64,000 nt of DNA from NCBI RefSeq assembly GCF_026127265.1, contig NZ_WWFG01000002.1, positions 744,001-808,000 of the forward strand, in the 5' to 3' direction. Below, piece by piece: positions 26,268-35,200 of the stretch. Positions within the stretch are counted from its first letter, which is position 1, and each line of letters opens with the position of its first letter. The translations under genes and the position numbers were made by a program. The DNA is from Nostoc sp. KVJ3 (lineage in GTDB: Bacteria; Cyanobacteriota; Cyanobacteriia; Cyanobacteriales; Nostocaceae). The notes beneath the pieces are model-generated. The model was not told the origin of the DNA, did no database searches, and worked only from the letters and a program-made list of their open reading frames with translations.

Positions 26268-27518
26268 ATGACTAGCAGATTTAGCTCAGAGCAATACTCT
26301 CCAGCCTTGTTTGACATTAGTCAGGACATCATTGGTTCATTACCTCTAAGATTAGTTAAACAGTGGTTAGAAAGCGAGCAAACCCAAGAAACAGCCTTGC
26401 AGTTACTAGAACCATATAAAGTCAAAGGTTATAGTGTATCTTCTGATTCTGCTGGACTCACAAAGCTAACCAGGCAAAAAGGCTTGCTAGAAATTTTGGC
26501 AATCATTAACCAGCCCAAAGAAATTGTTTACAGCTTTGGTAGCGCTATTGGTGGGCAGGGAATTGGGATTTGGGCCGCAGACAATACACAAATGTTTTAT
26601 CCAGCATCAGTTAGTGCTGAAACTCTTTTATCAACACTGCTATCAATTCAGCGCGAAATTAGTAAGCGTTGTCAAATTAAAATTGGTCTCGGCGCGCACT
26701 ATGGCGAGTTTTACTATATTAACGGTGGCTTGTATGGATTAGAAGCTGATGTGATTGAAGAGATTGCTGAAAATGATACAGAAGGTGGTGAAATAGCTAT
26801 TAGCCAAGACATTTATGAGCTACTACCAAGTAACCACAATTTTACTCTGGTTAAAAAAGGCGAAATTACAACAAAAATTGGGAATCTTTTCCGGGTATTA
26901 GATGGGCCAGGTTTATCTGAAGAACCGCCTTTAAATACTAAATATCCAATTCCTTATTCTGAAAGTTTTTATGCTGATTTAATCGAATATGAAAATAGGT
27001 TAACTGACACAGAATTGGGTAAGAAATTAGCAAGTAAGTACTTGCAAAATCAGGTAGTTGTCTTAATTGAGCGGGAAAGTCAAGAGGCTGAAGCCCATGA
27101 GTCAGGTATGTTCACTAACCTATCGCTTGCTGCTAGGTTAAAAGATATCGGAGCGCGGCTCGTTAATCAAAACAACGGCATAGAAATTAAGGTCGTTGGT
27201 ACTATAGGAATTTATGTTTTTGATGAGGCTATGGCAGCCCTAAACTTTGCTCAAACATTTCGTCAAGAGCTAGCTGCACAAGGTCTTGCTTCTCGAATTG
27301 GCATTGATGCTGGCCCAGTTTTAGTTTTTGATTTAGCTGTTGGTGGCAAAGATATAGCTGGAAATCCGGTAAATATTGCTTCTAAAATGGCTCAAGATAA
27401 AGGAAAATTTGGAAAAATATATCTCAGTTATAGCATGAAAGAGTTAATAGAGATAAGCCAATTTACTGAAATCACGTATACAGTTTCTGGAGTGGAAATT
27501 ACTATATATGAGGGCTAA
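26268..27518 (+). CDS. Protein with two degenerate class III cyclase-like domains
   Basis: 416 residues, soluble. Residues about 50-225 and 255-416 each follow the class III adenylate/guanylate cyclase pattern. The first has SSDSAGLTKLT where cyclases have the first metal Asp and FGSAIGGQGIGIWA where the GDG with the second metal Asp should be. The second has VVVLIERE, KVVGTIGIYVF in place of GDG, and RIGIDAGPVLVFDLAVGGKD with GNPVNIASKMAQ. At least one metal Asp is missing in each, so I infer a non-catalytic nucleotide-sensing or scaffold pair. The tandem arrangement in one chain resembles an internal pseudo-dimer. It stands alone, convergent with the hybrid kinase. The family resemblance is read by eye. 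Confidence 0.65.
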   Translation: MTSRFSSEQYSPALFDISQDIIGSLPLRLVKQWLESEQTQETALQLLEPYKVKGYSVSSDSAGLTKLTRQKGLLEILAIINQPKEIVYSFGSAIGGQGIGIWAADNTQMFYPASVSAETLLSTLLSIQREISKRCQIKIGLGAHYGEFYYINGGLYGLEADVIEEIAENDTEGGEIAISQDIYELLPSNHNFTLVKKGEITTKIGNLFRVLDGPGLSEEPPLNTKYPIPYSESFYADLIEYENRLTDTELGKKLASKYLQNQVVVLIERESQEAEAHESGMFTNLSLAARLKDIGARLVNQNNGIEIKVVGTIGIYVFDEAMAALNFAQTFRQELAAQGLASRIGIDAGPVLVFDLAVGGKDIAGNPVNIASKMAQDKGKFGKIYLSYSMKELIEISQFTEITYTVSGVEITIYEG

Positions 27519-27659
27519 ATAACTAATAAATGTAAAAGGTAAAAATCAAACAAATTATTTTTATTGAATGCAATTTTTAGGAAGATATCCGTGATGCAAT
27601 AATACTTTCACGTCTCACGGATGCTCCTAATTTCCTATTTCCCATTCCCCAGTTCAAAA

Positions 27660-29702
27660 TCAACTTACTGGAACTTGAACAGGTAGTTTTAATACACTGG
27701 CAACCATAGCAATCAATTTAGTGGGGTCTATTGGCTTAGATAAATGCTGTTGAAACCCTGCTGAAAGCGCTTCTAAGCGATCTTCTTCTCGCGTGTATGC
27801 TGTTAAAGCGATCGCTGGGATACATCCACCTCTTTCTGGTTCTAAACAGCGCAATTTCCGAATCAGTGTATAACCATCTTGCTCTGACATGCCGATGTCG
27901 CTAATTAGGATATCTGTTTTTGCTTGTTCAAGTATTGCAAGTGCTTCATCAACTGATGCTACCGCAGTGGCAAAAGCTCCATACTCCTCAAACATAAAAC
28001 TGAGAAAGTTACGGGTATCTGCTTCATCATCTACAACTAAAACTCTTAATCCAGCAAGGGGTGTCGATGCCACAGAGGAAGAAATTTCTCCTGTGGCTTC
28101 TCTATTTCCCCTATTGCCTCTATTGTCTTGTAGCAGTGGCAGCCTGACAGTAAAAGTTGCTCCTTGTCCACTGCCTGGACTTTGGGCAAATATTTTACCC
28201 TTGTGCAGTTCTACTAAATGACGGACGATCGCTAGTCCTAATCCTAATCCATTGTGCGATCGCGTTGTGGTGCTGTCTGCTTGCCGGAAACGCTCGAATA
28301 CTTTTGGTAAAAACTCGGAACTGATGCCAATGCCTGTATCGATAACTTGAATTTGGGCGTATTTTTGAGTTGTTTGTTCTTCACCAGGGATTACTGACAA
28401 ATGCACTTCTACCCTGCCACCTTTAGCGGTAAACTTAATCGCATTAGTTAGTAGATTCCATACTATTTGCTGTAACCGGGCTGGATCGCCATAAACTGAA
28501 CCGACTGAAGTATCTAAGACAGTAGTTAATTGAATTTCTTTTGGGTCTGCTAGGGGACGCACTGCTTCTAAGGCTGCCTCCATGACTGAGATAAGATTTA
28601 CCGCAGACACATTTAATCGCAACTGTCCACGGATAATCCGAGATACATCTAAGATATCTTCAATTAGTTGCATCTGAGATATAGCATTGCGTTCAATGGC
28701 CTCTAGGGCGCGGGAAGTGGCTTTCTCGTCAAGTTTCTTAGAGCGGAGAATTTTTGACCAGCCCAACATTGAGGTTAGGGGTGTGCGGAGTTCATGGGAG
28801 AGAACGGCGAGAAACTCATCTTTCATCCGATTTGCGGCTTCTGCTTCTTGTCTTGCGGTTTGTTCTCTAATTACTTGAGCGCGGACTTCTTCTGCTTGCT
28901 TGCGTTCGGTAATATCTTCGAGAGTGCCGACATATCCCAATAATTCCCCTTGACCGGAAAGCATTGGTGATGAGCGAACCTGAACCCAACGGACGATGCC
29001 ATGAACAGTTTGAAAGCGAAACTCTTCAGAGTAATCACGACCTTCACAAATGTAGTTAGACCAACTGGCAACTGCTCGTTCTCGATCTTCTGGATGAACA
29101 GATTCTAACCAGCTTTTTTCTAAACTTTCTGCCGCTTTCAAGCCACAAATTATTTGATAACGAGGATTTGTATATCTACATCCCCCTTCAGTATCAATTT
29201 CAAAAATGCCGACGGGTGAACAAGTACTTAGCGATCGCAATCGTTCTTCACTTTGCCTGAGTGACCCATTCACAGCTACCAGTTGTGCTGCTTGTTGCTT
29301 GATGGCTTCTGTTTTCTTAAATAGTTCTACGAATACTGTGACTTTGGAAGTCAAAATATTGGGATCTAATGGTTTGAGTAAATAATCAACTGCACCCAAG
29401 GCATAGCCTTTAAACAGCATTTGGTCGCTGGTACTAAAGGCGGTAAGAAAGATAATTGGGGTGTGACGCGATCGCCCCCGATTCCGAATTAAGGTAGCAG
29501 TTTCAAAGCCATCCATCCCTGGCATTTGCACATCTAGCAAAATCACGGCGAAGTCTTGATGTAGCAGACACCTCAAAGCTTCTTCCCCAGAAGTAGCTCT
29601 CACCAAATTCTCTCCTAGTTTTTCCAGGATTGCTTCTAGTGCTAGCAAATTTTCTAGTTTATCATCCACTAGGAGGATGTTTACTTTGGATTCCATCTGC
29701 AT
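27660..29702 (-). CDS. Hybrid sensor histidine kinase (receiver-PAS-HisKA-HATPase-receiver)
   Basis: 680 residues from ATG 29702, four bases after the cheB stop. Domains in order: receiver with phospho-acceptor Asp57 (LLDVQMPGMDG) and Lys110; a PAS/PAC domain at about 150-270 ending DITERKQAEE; HisKA with His303 in LSHELRTPL; HATPase with the N box (WNLLTNAIKF), DTGIGI and GLGLGLAI; and a second receiver with Asp602 (LISDIGMSEQDGY) and Lys656. All phosphotransfer residues are present. There is no membrane segment, so it is a cytosolic sensor. The link between HATPase and receiver 2 contains a short Asn-Arg-Gly repeat. Tight linkage to cheB suggests a common pathway. Confidence 0.93.
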   Translation of the reverse strand: MQMESKVNILLVDDKLENLLALEAILEKLGENLVRATSGEEALRCLLHQDFAVILLDVQMPGMDGFETATLIRNRGRSRHTPIIFLTAFSTSDQMLFKGYALGAVDYLLKPLDPNILTSKVTVFVELFKKTEAIKQQAAQLVAVNGSLRQSEERLRSLSTCSPVGIFEIDTEGGCRYTNPRYQIICGLKAAESLEKSWLESVHPEDRERAVASWSNYICEGRDYSEEFRFQTVHGIVRWVQVRSSPMLSGQGELLGYVGTLEDITERKQAEEVRAQVIREQTARQEAEAANRMKDEFLAVLSHELRTPLTSMLGWSKILRSKKLDEKATSRALEAIERNAISQMQLIEDILDVSRIIRGQLRLNVSAVNLISVMEAALEAVRPLADPKEIQLTTVLDTSVGSVYGDPARLQQIVWNLLTNAIKFTAKGGRVEVHLSVIPGEEQTTQKYAQIQVIDTGIGISSEFLPKVFERFRQADSTTTRSHNGLGLGLAIVRHLVELHKGKIFAQSPGSGQGATFTVRLPLLQDNRGNRGNREATGEISSSVASTPLAGLRVLVVDDEADTRNFLSFMFEEYGAFATAVASVDEALAILEQAKTDILISDIGMSEQDGYTLIRKLRCLEPERGGCIPAIALTAYTREEDRLEALSAGFQQHLSKPIDPTKLIAMVASVLKLPVQVPVS

Positions 29703-29706
29703 GGGC

Positions 29707-30303
29707 TTATTTCCGTGATGAGTGACAAAGCTTGACCATTTGGGAAGCAATGTTTGAGAGTGTCAAAATCCAGTCTACTGTAACAGCAGAAATTGCTGCT
29801 TCTGGCATAATATCGCTCTGGGCTGTGGCAGGTTCTTGTACGATAGTTATTCCTCCCCGCGCTTTTATTTTCTTAAGACCTTGCATACCATCTTGATTTG
29901 CTCCTGTCAATATTACACCAATAACTTGGTCGGTGTAGACATCAGCTGCTGACTCAAACAGCACATCAACAGATGGTCTGGCATAAGAAACCGGCTCATC
30001 AGTCGAAAGAGCAAAGTGACCTGGTTCAACCAATAAATGATAATCTGCTGGAGCTAGATAGATATGTCCTGGCAGGATTTCGTCTTTGTCTTCCACTTCT
30101 CGAATCGGTAATGAAGTAGATTCTTGCAATAACTCCTGGAGTGTGTTGTTAGATTCCTTGTGACGGTGTTGCGCGATCGCGATCGGCACTAAGAAATCTG
30201 CTGGTAACTTTCCCAGAATAATTTTTAATGCTGATAATCCGCCTAAAGAAGTACCAATCACGACAATTTTAAACGACACTTGTTTAGTCCTCACAGGAAG
30301 CAT
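29707..30303 (-). CDS. cheB: CheB-type protein-glutamate methylesterase without receiver domain
   Basis: 198 residues, starting with AAAGGTGAG before ATG 30303. The catalytic triad of CheB methylesterases is visible: Ser19 in GTSLGG, His46 in AQHRH and the Asp in LTGANQDGMQG (about residue 141). The usual N-terminal receiver domain is absent. CheB removes methyl groups from chemoreceptors, but stand-alone versions beside hybrid kinases also occur outside chemotaxis. It lies directly upstream of the hybrid kinase on the same strand (four-base gap to the chosen start), so the two are surely co-transcribed; a lone cheR is 7 kb away. Confidence 0.92.
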   Translation of the reverse strand: MLPVRTKQVSFKIVVIGTSLGGLSALKIILGKLPADFLVPIAIAQHRHKESNNTLQELLQESTSLPIREVEDKDEILPGHIYLAPADYHLLVEPGHFALSTDEPVSYARPSVDVLFESAADVYTDQVIGVILTGANQDGMQGLKKIKARGGITIVQEPATAQSDIMPEAAISAVTVDWILTLSNIASQMVKLCHSSRK

Positions 30304-30393
30304 CTCACCTTTGCAAATATACCTGGCGCTTAGAGGTTGTTTGAAAAGTTGTATGTTGTGATTTTAATCAAATTATTACCCCCCTTAATCCCC

Positions 30394-30413
30394 CCTTATA
30401 AAGCTACGGTGTA
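30394..30413. repeat. Solitary terminal-repeat scar
   Basis: CTACGGTGTATACACAAGTC matches the left end of the element at 30493 with one change (C to T). It is flanked by two near-identical copies of an approximately 29-base stretch, suggesting an earlier insertion that was reduced to one end. Confidence 0.5.
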
Positions 30414-30492
30414 TACACAAGTCGAATTACCCCCCTTAATCCCCCCTTGTAAAGGGGGGAAACCGGAAAATCTTGTTCCCTCCCCTTTACAA

Positions 30493-30657
30493 CTACGGTG
30501 TACACACAAGTCTTTGAGAGTGGTCTCATAGGCTTTTGATCCCCCAACCCCCCGATAAATTGGGGGGCAAAAGTCTCTTAAAGTCCCCCTTTTTAAGGGA
30601 GATTTAGGGGGATCTCCAACGATTTTGGGTTTCTACAGAGATGTGTGTACACCGTAG
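30493..30657. mobile_element. Nested MITE-like element with 15-bp perfect inverted repeats and 11-bp target duplication
   Basis: 165 bases with ends CTACGGTGTACACAC and exactly GTGTGTACACCGTAG. CCCCTTTACAA occurs immediately before (30482-30492) and immediately after (30658-30668), whereas copy 1 of the host element has the corresponding sequence once. That is a direct signature of insertion. The interior is a C-rich/G-rich foldback without coding capacity. An 11-bp duplication is in the range made by IS4-type transposases, but the source is not in the window. Confidence 0.75.
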
Positions 30658-30736
30658 CCCCTTTACAAGGGGAGGGTTAGGGTGGGGTAAAAAAATATTT
30701 GATACATCAATCATGACTTTTAAAACATACTCTTAG

Positions 30737-31434
30737 AGTTCGCAGTTTATTTTCACGCAAACTCAAGGAACTTGAAACCGAGGTCGGTGGGTTTTGTCTG
30801 TATAGCCATGAATGACCTTCGCCAAGGCTATACCTTGATTTGCATTTATACAAGCTATCCAAAATTATATATTTTTGTCATAAGCATTACAATTAAATAT
30901 TTTATCATTGTGAAAGGCTTGACAGAAAAATATTGTATTTAGGGGCATTTTTAATCTTAATTAAATGCCAGAATTGCTACATTATAGAAATAATTTTTAG
31001 CTAAACAGCTAACTTTTAAAACTTTAATTATTATTGTTTTGACAATTCACAAAAATTTACTTAAGCTAAAAGATAGGTTAAGCAAATCAATAAACAACAG
31101 CAATTTTTTTAGCTCCACCAAGAATTGCTGTTACAGACTATTGGCATGAGGAAATTAATCACAATCACAATTATTCCCTGTAGGTAAGCTCACGAGATTT
31201 AGCTGCAAAAAGCTAAGACATGATTAAGCGTATTGCACCGCGCACATATTGAACATATTCCGGTCAATTATGGATGGATACTTGTGATGAGATTAGTGAG
31301 TATCCATCAATCATGGAAGTTTGACTAGCGATTTGAGATTAGGGTCTTCTGGTTTATATCTCGTCAGAGGCGGAATAAATCTAAAATCCAAAATTGATTG
31401 ACCACGGTGCATTAGATATGTCCAGGAGAATACA
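30737..31434. other. Long AT-rich spacer before the oxidase operon
   Basis: About 700 bases. Near 30765-30830 it has a degenerate TTGAAACCGAGGTCGGTGGG segment and a TATAGCC/GGCTATA hairpin, related to 3137-3175. The rest is very AT-rich and has no supported gene; it probably holds the promoter of the DUF2231/cox operon. Confidence 0.45.
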
Positions 31435-31935
31435 ATGCTTGAGTATTTTACATCATTGAACGACCATAATTTGCCCTATCCAGATACGGTTCATCCCATC
31501 GTTGTCCACTTCGTAATTGCGATGGTATTGTTTTCGTTTTTCTGCGATGTAGTTGGCTATTTTACTGGTAAATCCAGTCTTTTTGAGGTGAGTTGGTGGA
31601 ATATGTTAGTTGCCACGATCGCCATCTTCGTTGCGATCGTTTTTGGACAGTTTGAAGCGGGTTTAGCCCAACCTTACAGCCTAGCTAAATCGGTGCTGAA
31701 TTTGCATACGCTGATTGGTTGGTCGCTTTCGGGAATCATCACGGCGCTTACAGCTTGGCGCTATGTAATTCGTGCCCGTAACCCGCAAAAATTGCCAATT
31801 TATTATTTGGGAGCCGGACTATTTTTAACCCTAATAGTTGGCTTACAAGTATATCTCGGAGATGAGCTTGTTTGGGTGTATGGATTGCATACCGTACCAG
31901 TTGTGGAAGCAGTAAAGGATGGTCTGTTGCGATGA
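31435..31935 (+). CDS. DUF2231 membrane protein, first gene of the oxidase operon
   Basis: 166 residues, four transmembrane helices (about 24-42, 55-76, 90-108, 122-142). It has the DUF2231 signature HPIVVHFVIAMVLFSFFCDV near the N-terminus and LHTLIGW in helix 3, with conserved histidines that could bind heme, although that is inference. AGGAGA precedes the ATG at good spacing. Its stop codon overlaps the start of the next DUF2231 gene (ATGA), so the two are translationally coupled and precede coxBAC. The context suggests a membrane partner or electron-transfer accessory of the oxidase. Confidence 0.85.
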   Translation: MLEYFTSLNDHNLPYPDTVHPIVVHFVIAMVLFSFFCDVVGYFTGKSSLFEVSWWNMLVATIAIFVAIVFGQFEAGLAQPYSLAKSVLNLHTLIGWSLSGIITALTAWRYVIRARNPQKLPIYYLGAGLFLTLIVGLQVYLGDELVWVYGLHTVPVVEAVKDGLLR

Positions 31936-32549
31936 ACTCAGAATTGATCGATCAATTAACCGGCTCTCTTGGCGCAAACGGATTACCTTACACCATTCCC
32001 ATTCATCCCAACTTAGTCCATCTGACAATAGGTTTGTTCATCATTGGGATGACCTTTGATATCGTTGGTGTTCTGTTCCCCTTCCAAAAATGGGTCTTCA
32101 AATTTTTGGCAATTACCGTGGAACGTCAGAATTTCTTTGATGTTGGCTGGTACAACATGTTAGCTGCCAGTATCATCACATTTTTCACGGTGGCAGCAGG
32201 CTTTTATGAAATGCTGTTGGCAACACCACCAGCCGATATGAAAAGTGCCTGGGGATTGCAGGCAATGCAAACCATGATTTGGCATGGTGTGGGTGGTGTG
32301 TTCTTATTAGCGTTGATTGTTGGCATGACCATCTGGAGAGGGTGGCAGCGCTCCGTTTGGGGCAGACAAGAATATAAACAGTCAGATAGAGAAGTGCAGT
32401 GGTTATACCTGTTCGCAGGCATAGCAATCATGTTCATTCTGTACATCCACGGCACACTAGGAGCGCAACTAGCCGCCGAATTTGGTGTACACAATACAGC
32501 AGATAATTTGCTGCGATCGCACCAAGACCTCAACACAACACTCAAATAA
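31932..32549 (+). CDS. DUF2231 membrane protein, second gene of the oxidase operon
   Basis: 205 residues from ATG 31932, which overlaps the previous stop by four bases. Four hydrophobic segments are spread over about 33-180. The family signature HPNLVHLTIGLFIIGMTFDIVG is at about residue 25, with further His residues in TMIWHGVGGVFLL and YIHGTLGAQL. It is longer than its upstream paralogue because of a hydrophilic loop (WQRSVWGRQEYKQSDREVQW). It is followed 43 bases later by coxB. Role inferred from context only: accessory of the terminal oxidase. Confidence 0.85.
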   Translation: MNSELIDQLTGSLGANGLPYTIPIHPNLVHLTIGLFIIGMTFDIVGVLFPFQKWVFKFLAITVERQNFFDVGWYNMLAASIITFFTVAAGFYEMLLATPPADMKSAWGLQAMQTMIWHGVGGVFLLALIVGMTIWRGWQRSVWGRQEYKQSDREVQWLYLFAGIAIMFILYIHGTLGAQLAAEFGVHNTADNLLRSHQDLNTTLK

Positions 32550-32592
32550 TTCAATTGTCCTTTGACCAATGCCCAATGACCAATGACCAATG

Positions 32593-33513
32593 ATGAACAT
32601 CCAGAAGATTTTAAATATTTTGACGCTGCTTACAGGCGCGATCGCAGTGACTGTTATCAGTCTCTGGATCGGCAAGCAGTCTTACTCCTGGCTTCCCCCT
32701 CAAGCGGCAGCCGAATCCGTACTAATTGATGATTTGATTAGCTTCTTAGTAACCCTTGGTGCTTTCATCTTCTTGGGAGTAACAAGTACTCTAATGTATT
32801 CTGTGATCTTCCATCGGGCAGTCAAAGATGACTTCACTGATGGCCCTTCCATTGAAGGGAATATCACCTTAGAAGTTGTTTGGACAGCAATTCCCATTCT
32901 CTTAGTGTTGTGGATTGCAGGTTACAGCTATCAAGTTTACGAAAAAATGGGGATTCAAGGCCCATCGGAAATAGTTCACCTGCATAACCCATTGGGAATG
33001 GAATCAGCTTATGCAGAAGCAAAAGATGCCCCAGCTTTAGCTGAACCCGTCGAGAAAATTGACGTACTAGCTAAACAGTGGGCGTGGGTGTTTCACTATC
33101 CCGAAAGAGATGTTACGAGTACCGAATTGCATTTACCTAGCGATCGCCGGATACGTTTAGCATTGCGATCGCAAGATGTTCTCCACGGCTTCTATATACC
33201 TGCATTTCGCCTCAAGCAGGATATTATTCCCAACCACGCCATCGACTTTGAATTTACTCCCATCCGCCCCGGCAAATACAGCTTGACCGATTCCCAATAT
33301 AGCGGCACATACTTTGCGACGATGCAAGCGAATGTCATCGTCGAATCTCCTGAAGATTATCAGCAGTGGTTGGCTAAAATTGCAACCCAAAAGCCATCTC
33401 CAGCAAAAAATCAGGCAGCTGCTGAGTATGCCCAAACATCCCATCAATCAGTTCAAACTGGTTGGGTTACAGTTCCACCTGCTGCACCTCCTCTAGTCAA
33501 TTCACCTGGTTGA
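32593..33513 (+). CDS. coxB: Terminal oxidase subunit II lacking the copper-A site (ARTO type)
   Basis: 306 residues from the second of two adjoining ATGs. An N-terminal hydrophobic helix, a second helix (EVVWTAIPILLVLWIAGYSY) and a cupredoxin-type domain (about 155-255) match cytochrome oxidase subunit II. The canonical C-x-E-x-C-G-x-x-H-x-x-M copper-A loop reads Asp233, Gln235, Ser237, Gly238, Phe241, Met244, so both cysteines, the Glu and the second His are gone; only His198 (LHGFYIPAFRLKQD) and Met244 remain. Loss of copper A is the mark of quinol-oxidising subunits and of the cyanobacterial alternative respiratory terminal oxidase. The sequence before the start is a CCAATGA heptamer repeat instead of a ribosome binding site. 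Confidence 0.93.
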   Translation: MNIQKILNILTLLTGAIAVTVISLWIGKQSYSWLPPQAAAESVLIDDLISFLVTLGAFIFLGVTSTLMYSVIFHRAVKDDFTDGPSIEGNITLEVVWTAIPILLVLWIAGYSYQVYEKMGIQGPSEIVHLHNPLGMESAYAEAKDAPALAEPVEKIDVLAKQWAWVFHYPERDVTSTELHLPSDRRIRLALRSQDVLHGFYIPAFRLKQDIIPNHAIDFEFTPIRPGKYSLTDSQYSGTYFATMQANVIVESPEDYQQWLAKIATQKPSPAKNQAAAEYAQTSHQSVQTGWVTVPPAAPPLVNSPG

Positions 33514-33526
33514 AAGGAAAGTAACC

Positions 33527-35200
33527 ATGACTAATGTTCCTATTGAAGGTATGCTTCTCCCTAACGAGAAGCCTAACCACGAATCTCCAGGTAACTGGAA
33601 AGAATACTTCAGCTTTAGTACTGACCACAAAGTAATCGGTATCCAGTATCTCGTTACCTCCTTCTTCTTCTTCCTCGTCGGCGGTATATTTGCGATGGTG
33701 ATGCGGGGAGAACTGATGACACCCGAATCAGATTTAGTCGATCGCACCGTTTATAACGGTATGTTCACCATGCACGGCACTGTAATGCTGTTCTTGTGGA
33801 CATTTCCTTCACTGGTTGGTTTTGCCAACTATTTAGTACCCCTGATGATTGGGGCGCGAGATATGGCATTTCCCCGCCTCAACGCCGTCGCCTTTTGGAT
33901 GGTGCCAGTAGTCGGAATTATCATGATGGGTAGCTTCTTTATCCCTGGTGGCCCAGCCCAAGCGGGTTGGTGGTCTTACCCGCCAGTCAGTCTCCAGAAT
34001 CCCACAGGTAACTTGATTAATGGTCAAGTTCTCTGGCTCTTAGCGGTGGCAATATCTGGCGTATCCTCAATTATGGGGGCAGTAAACTTTGTCACCACCA
34101 TCGTCAAGATGCGGGCCCCAGGCATGGGTTTCTTCAGAATGCCGTTGTTTGTCTGGGCAGTATTTAGCGCCCAAATCATTCAATTATTTGGACTACCTGC
34201 ATTGACCGCCGGGGCTGTAATGCTGCTACTTGACCTCACGGTTGGTACTGCATTTTTTGACCCTGCCAAGGGTGGGAATCCAGTTATGTTTGAACATTAC
34301 TTTTGGTTTTACTCCCACCCCGCCGTTTACGTGATTATTTTGCCTATCTTCGGGATTTTCTCAGAAATTTTCCCAGTTTATTCACGTAAACCCTTGTTTG
34401 GTTATAAAGTAGTTGCCGTTTCATCGATTTTGATTGCGATCGTCAGTGGTATCGTTTGGGTACACCACATGTACGTCAGTGGTACACCAGGCTGGATGCG
34501 GTTGATCTTCATGCTGACGACGATGTTTGTATCTGTCCCCACAGGAATTAAAGTATTTGCTTGGGTGGCAACGATTTGGGGCGGTAAATTGCGGCTAAAT
34601 ACCCCAATGCTGTTTGCCTTGGGCGGATTAATCATGTTTGTGTTCGCTGGCATCACAGGCATCATGCTTTCCTCCGTGCCGGTTGATGTTCACGTCAACA
34701 ATACCTACTTTGTAGTGGGTCACTTCCACTACGTCCTCTACGGCACCGTGACGATGGGCTTATATGCTGCCATATATCACTGGTTCCCCAAAATGACCGG
34801 GCGAATGTACTCCGAAAGCTGGGGTAAAATCCACTTCTGGTTAGCCTTCATCGGTACTAACCTCAACTTTTTGCCTATGCATCCCTTGGGATTGCAAGGG
34901 ATGTTACGCCGAGTTGCTTCCTACGCCCCAGAGTATCAATTCTGGAATGTCATCGCTAGCTTGGGCGGATTTCTCTTAGGAATATCCACTTTGCCCTTCA
35001 TCTTCAACATGGTGATTTCTTGGATGCAAGGTGAGAAAGCACCTGATAATCCTTGGCGGGCAATTGGATTAGAGTGGATGGTTTCTTCACCACCGCCAGT
35101 AGAAAACTTTGAAGAAATCCCCATCATCATCTCAGAACCCTACGGCTACGGCAAATCAGAACCCTTAACAGCCAATCTTTCCAACCACAACCCAGATTAA
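33527..35200 (+). CDS. coxA: Heme-copper terminal oxidase subunit I
   Basis: Catalytic subunit that reduces oxygen to water, 557 residues with about twelve transmembrane helices. The low-spin heme His is in FTMHGTVMLFLW. The copper-B ligand and cross-linked Tyr are in YSHPAVYVIILPIFG, the two further copper-B His in VWVHHMYVSG, and the heme His pair in VGHFHYVLYG. YSHPAVY replaces the HPEVY of mitochondrial-type enzymes, so the D-channel Glu is absent, as in A2-type oxidases. AAAGGAAAG precedes the ATG. Only 13 bases separate it from coxB, so they share a transcript. In the copper-A-less context, plastoquinol is the likely donor. Confidence 0.95.
   Translation: MTNVPIEGMLLPNEKPNHESPGNWKEYFSFSTDHKVIGIQYLVTSFFFFLVGGIFAMVMRGELMTPESDLVDRTVYNGMFTMHGTVMLFLWTFPSLVGFANYLVPLMIGARDMAFPRLNAVAFWMVPVVGIIMMGSFFIPGGPAQAGWWSYPPVSLQNPTGNLINGQVLWLLAVAISGVSSIMGAVNFVTTIVKMRAPGMGFFRMPLFVWAVFSAQIIQLFGLPALTAGAVMLLLDLTVGTAFFDPAKGGNPVMFEHYFWFYSHPAVYVIILPIFGIFSEIFPVYSRKPLFGYKVVAVSSILIAIVSGIVWVHHMYVSGTPGWMRLIFMLTTMFVSVPTGIKVFAWVATIWGGKLRLNTPMLFALGGLIMFVFAGITGIMLSSVPVDVHVNNTYFVVGHFHYVLYGTVTMGLYAAIYHWFPKMTGRMYSESWGKIHFWLAFIGTNLNFLPMHPLGLQGMLRRVASYAPEYQFWNVIASLGGFLLGISTLPFIFNMVISWMQGEKAPDNPWRAIGLEWMVSSPPPVENFEEIPIIISEPYGYGKSEPLTANLSNHNPD

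Larger units (their letters stand above)
30332..30736. mobile_element. MITE-like element (copy 2), interrupted by other elements
   Basis: Left end CTTAGAGGTTGTTTGAAAAG at 30329-30348. The right end, as reverse complement CTAAGAGTATGTTTTAAAAG, agrees at 16 of 20 positions. Outside its interruptions the interior follows copy 1 (3333-3508), including the ATATTTGATACAT segment near the right end. It is interrupted by a short insert at about 30394-30413 and a complete second element at 30493-30657. Confidence 0.65.

Noticed and set aside
31080..31434. NtcA-type GTA-N8-TAC operator before the oxidase operon
   Set aside because: Looked for because related operons are nitrogen/heterocyst controlled; the best candidate (GTA-N8-CAC near 31183) lacks the second half-site.
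32204..32590. 128-codon minus-strand frame in the DUF2231 region
   Set aside because: Antisense shadow of a well-supported membrane-protein gene in the oxidase operon.
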